DNA of 64,000 nucleotides from JAIXWP01 sp041391745. Its GTDB lineage: Bacteria; Bacteroidota; Bacteroidia; Flavobacteriales_D; Sanyastnellaceae. Shown one piece after another: positions 63,641 to 64,000 of this stretch; positions within the stretch are counted from its first letter, which is position 1; every line of letters starts with the position of its first letter. Both the position numbers and the translations under genes were made by a program. A model generated the notes under the pieces. The model made no database searches, was not told the origin of the DNA, and worked only from the letters and a program-made list of their open reading frames with translations. Location: assembly GCA_041391745.1 (NCBI GenBank), contig JAWKNK010000004.1, positions 172,430 through 236,429 of the forward strand, read 5' to 3'.

Positions 63641-64000
63641 TATCCGGAAAATATAAAGGGAGATATATCGACGTTCCCAAGAACTTCAATGGCCGCCCTA
63701 CAACCGATTATGCGCGTGAAAGCTTATTCAATATTCTATCACATTTGATGGATATGGAGGGAGCGAAAGTGCTTGATTTATTCGCAGGAACAGGCGCGGT
63801 ATCGTTAGAGTGCTGGTCGAGAGGCGCCGAGTTAGTACTGGCCGTCGAAAAGAGTCCTGTGCATGTAAAAGGAATTCAAAAGAATTTTGATACCTTCGAA
63901 GTAGAAGGTGGAGACGTATATCGTGCAGATGTTTTTCAATTTTTAAAAAAGCATCAATTTCAATACAATTTGATTTTTGCTGATCCACCTTATGATATTG
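63631..64000 (+). CDS. rsmD: 16S rRNA (guanine(966)-N(2))-methyltransferase RsmD, partial
   Basis: Methylates G966 of 16S rRNA during 30S assembly. The first 123 residues are present: M-R-I-I-S-G-K-Y-K-G-R, R-P-T-T-D-Y-A-R-E-S-L-F-N, the SAM motif L-D-L-F-A-G-T-G-A-V and the catalytic motif D-P-P-Y. The window ends within the gene; about 60 residues are missing. It overlaps DUF3822 by 10 nt. Confidence 0.93.
   Translation, partial: MRIISGKYKGRYIDVPKNFNGRPTTDYARESLFNILSHLMDMEGAKVLDLFAGTGAVSLECWSRGAELVLAVEKSPVHVKGIQKNFDTFEVEGGDVYRADVFQFLKKHQFQYNLIFADPPYDI

Noticed and set aside
1..64000. CRISPR array, prophage or IS element
   Set aside because: No array of regularly spaced repeats, no cas, integrase, transposase or phage structural genes were seen in any frame.

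Overview
The window comes from a member of the Bacteroidota, most like a marine or freshwater flavobacterial (Flavobacteriales) genome. The evidence is AT-rich DNA, many TAnnTTTG -7 promoter boxes, 7TMR-DISM/SpoIIE and two-component-propeller sensors, LytTR regulators, a type IX secretion (T9SS) C-terminal sorting domain, PD40/PKD/OmpA proteins, Asn-Tyr/Asp-Gly-Ser-Cys repeats, and the DUF3822-rsmD and DUF5606 genes. This placement rests on gene content only; no rRNA is present.

Region 1 (about 14-10,735, all minus strand) is a defence island built on a type I restriction-modification locus. In transcription order it holds hsdM, hsdS, a GHKL-ATPase/PD-(D/E)XK protein, a scar made of pieces of hsdR, an AlbA_2 (Schlafen-type) gene and hsdS, an orphan ORF, a three-gene module resembling toxin-antitoxin-SecB chaperone (TAC) systems, hsdR, and a WYL-domain regulator. 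hsdM and hsdR are thus separated by about 6 kb of accessory genes. This is the most interesting part of the window.

Region 2 (10.8-21.5 kb) starts with tmRNA (ssrA, minus strand), followed by a KefB-type antiporter, Tag glycosylase, DEAD-box helicase, a saccharopine/alanine-dehydrogenase-like enzyme, a TonB-like protein, a Cys/Lys-rich secreted protein, OxyR and a 7TM-SpoIIE sensor phosphatase. A possible structured RNA lies at 21.3-21.5 kb.

Region 3 (21.5-42 kb) holds metabolic and envelope genes: LhgO, an MFS transporter, a UbiA prenyltransferase, glycosylasparaginase, a fused acyltransferase (OlsF-like), a secreted deiminase with a T9SS tail, an MltF-like transglycosylase, ACP phosphodiesterase, a LytS/LytTR two-component pair, a giant propeller-SpoIIE sensor and a PD40-PKD-OmpA protein.

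Region 4 (42-64 kb) is mostly housekeeping: GlmM, cysteine desulfurase, lipoamide dehydrogenase, adenylate kinase, Obg, two OmpA paralogues, HolA, AMP nucleosidase, DUF5606, tRNA-Val, 3-hydroxyacyl-CoA dehydrogenase, acyl-CoA ligase, PAP2 phosphatase, a thioredoxin-like lipoprotein, glycerophosphodiesterase, MtfA-like peptidase, RecD-like helicase, DUF3822 and the start of rsmD.

Data quality: eight otherwise ordinary genes carry frameshifts. At the sites I could reconstruct, most are repaired by adding one base to a short homopolymer, and one by removing a base. Sequencing or assembly error is therefore more likely than gene decay. The scar inside the R-M locus is different: it is a mosaic of truncated genes, not a set of indels.
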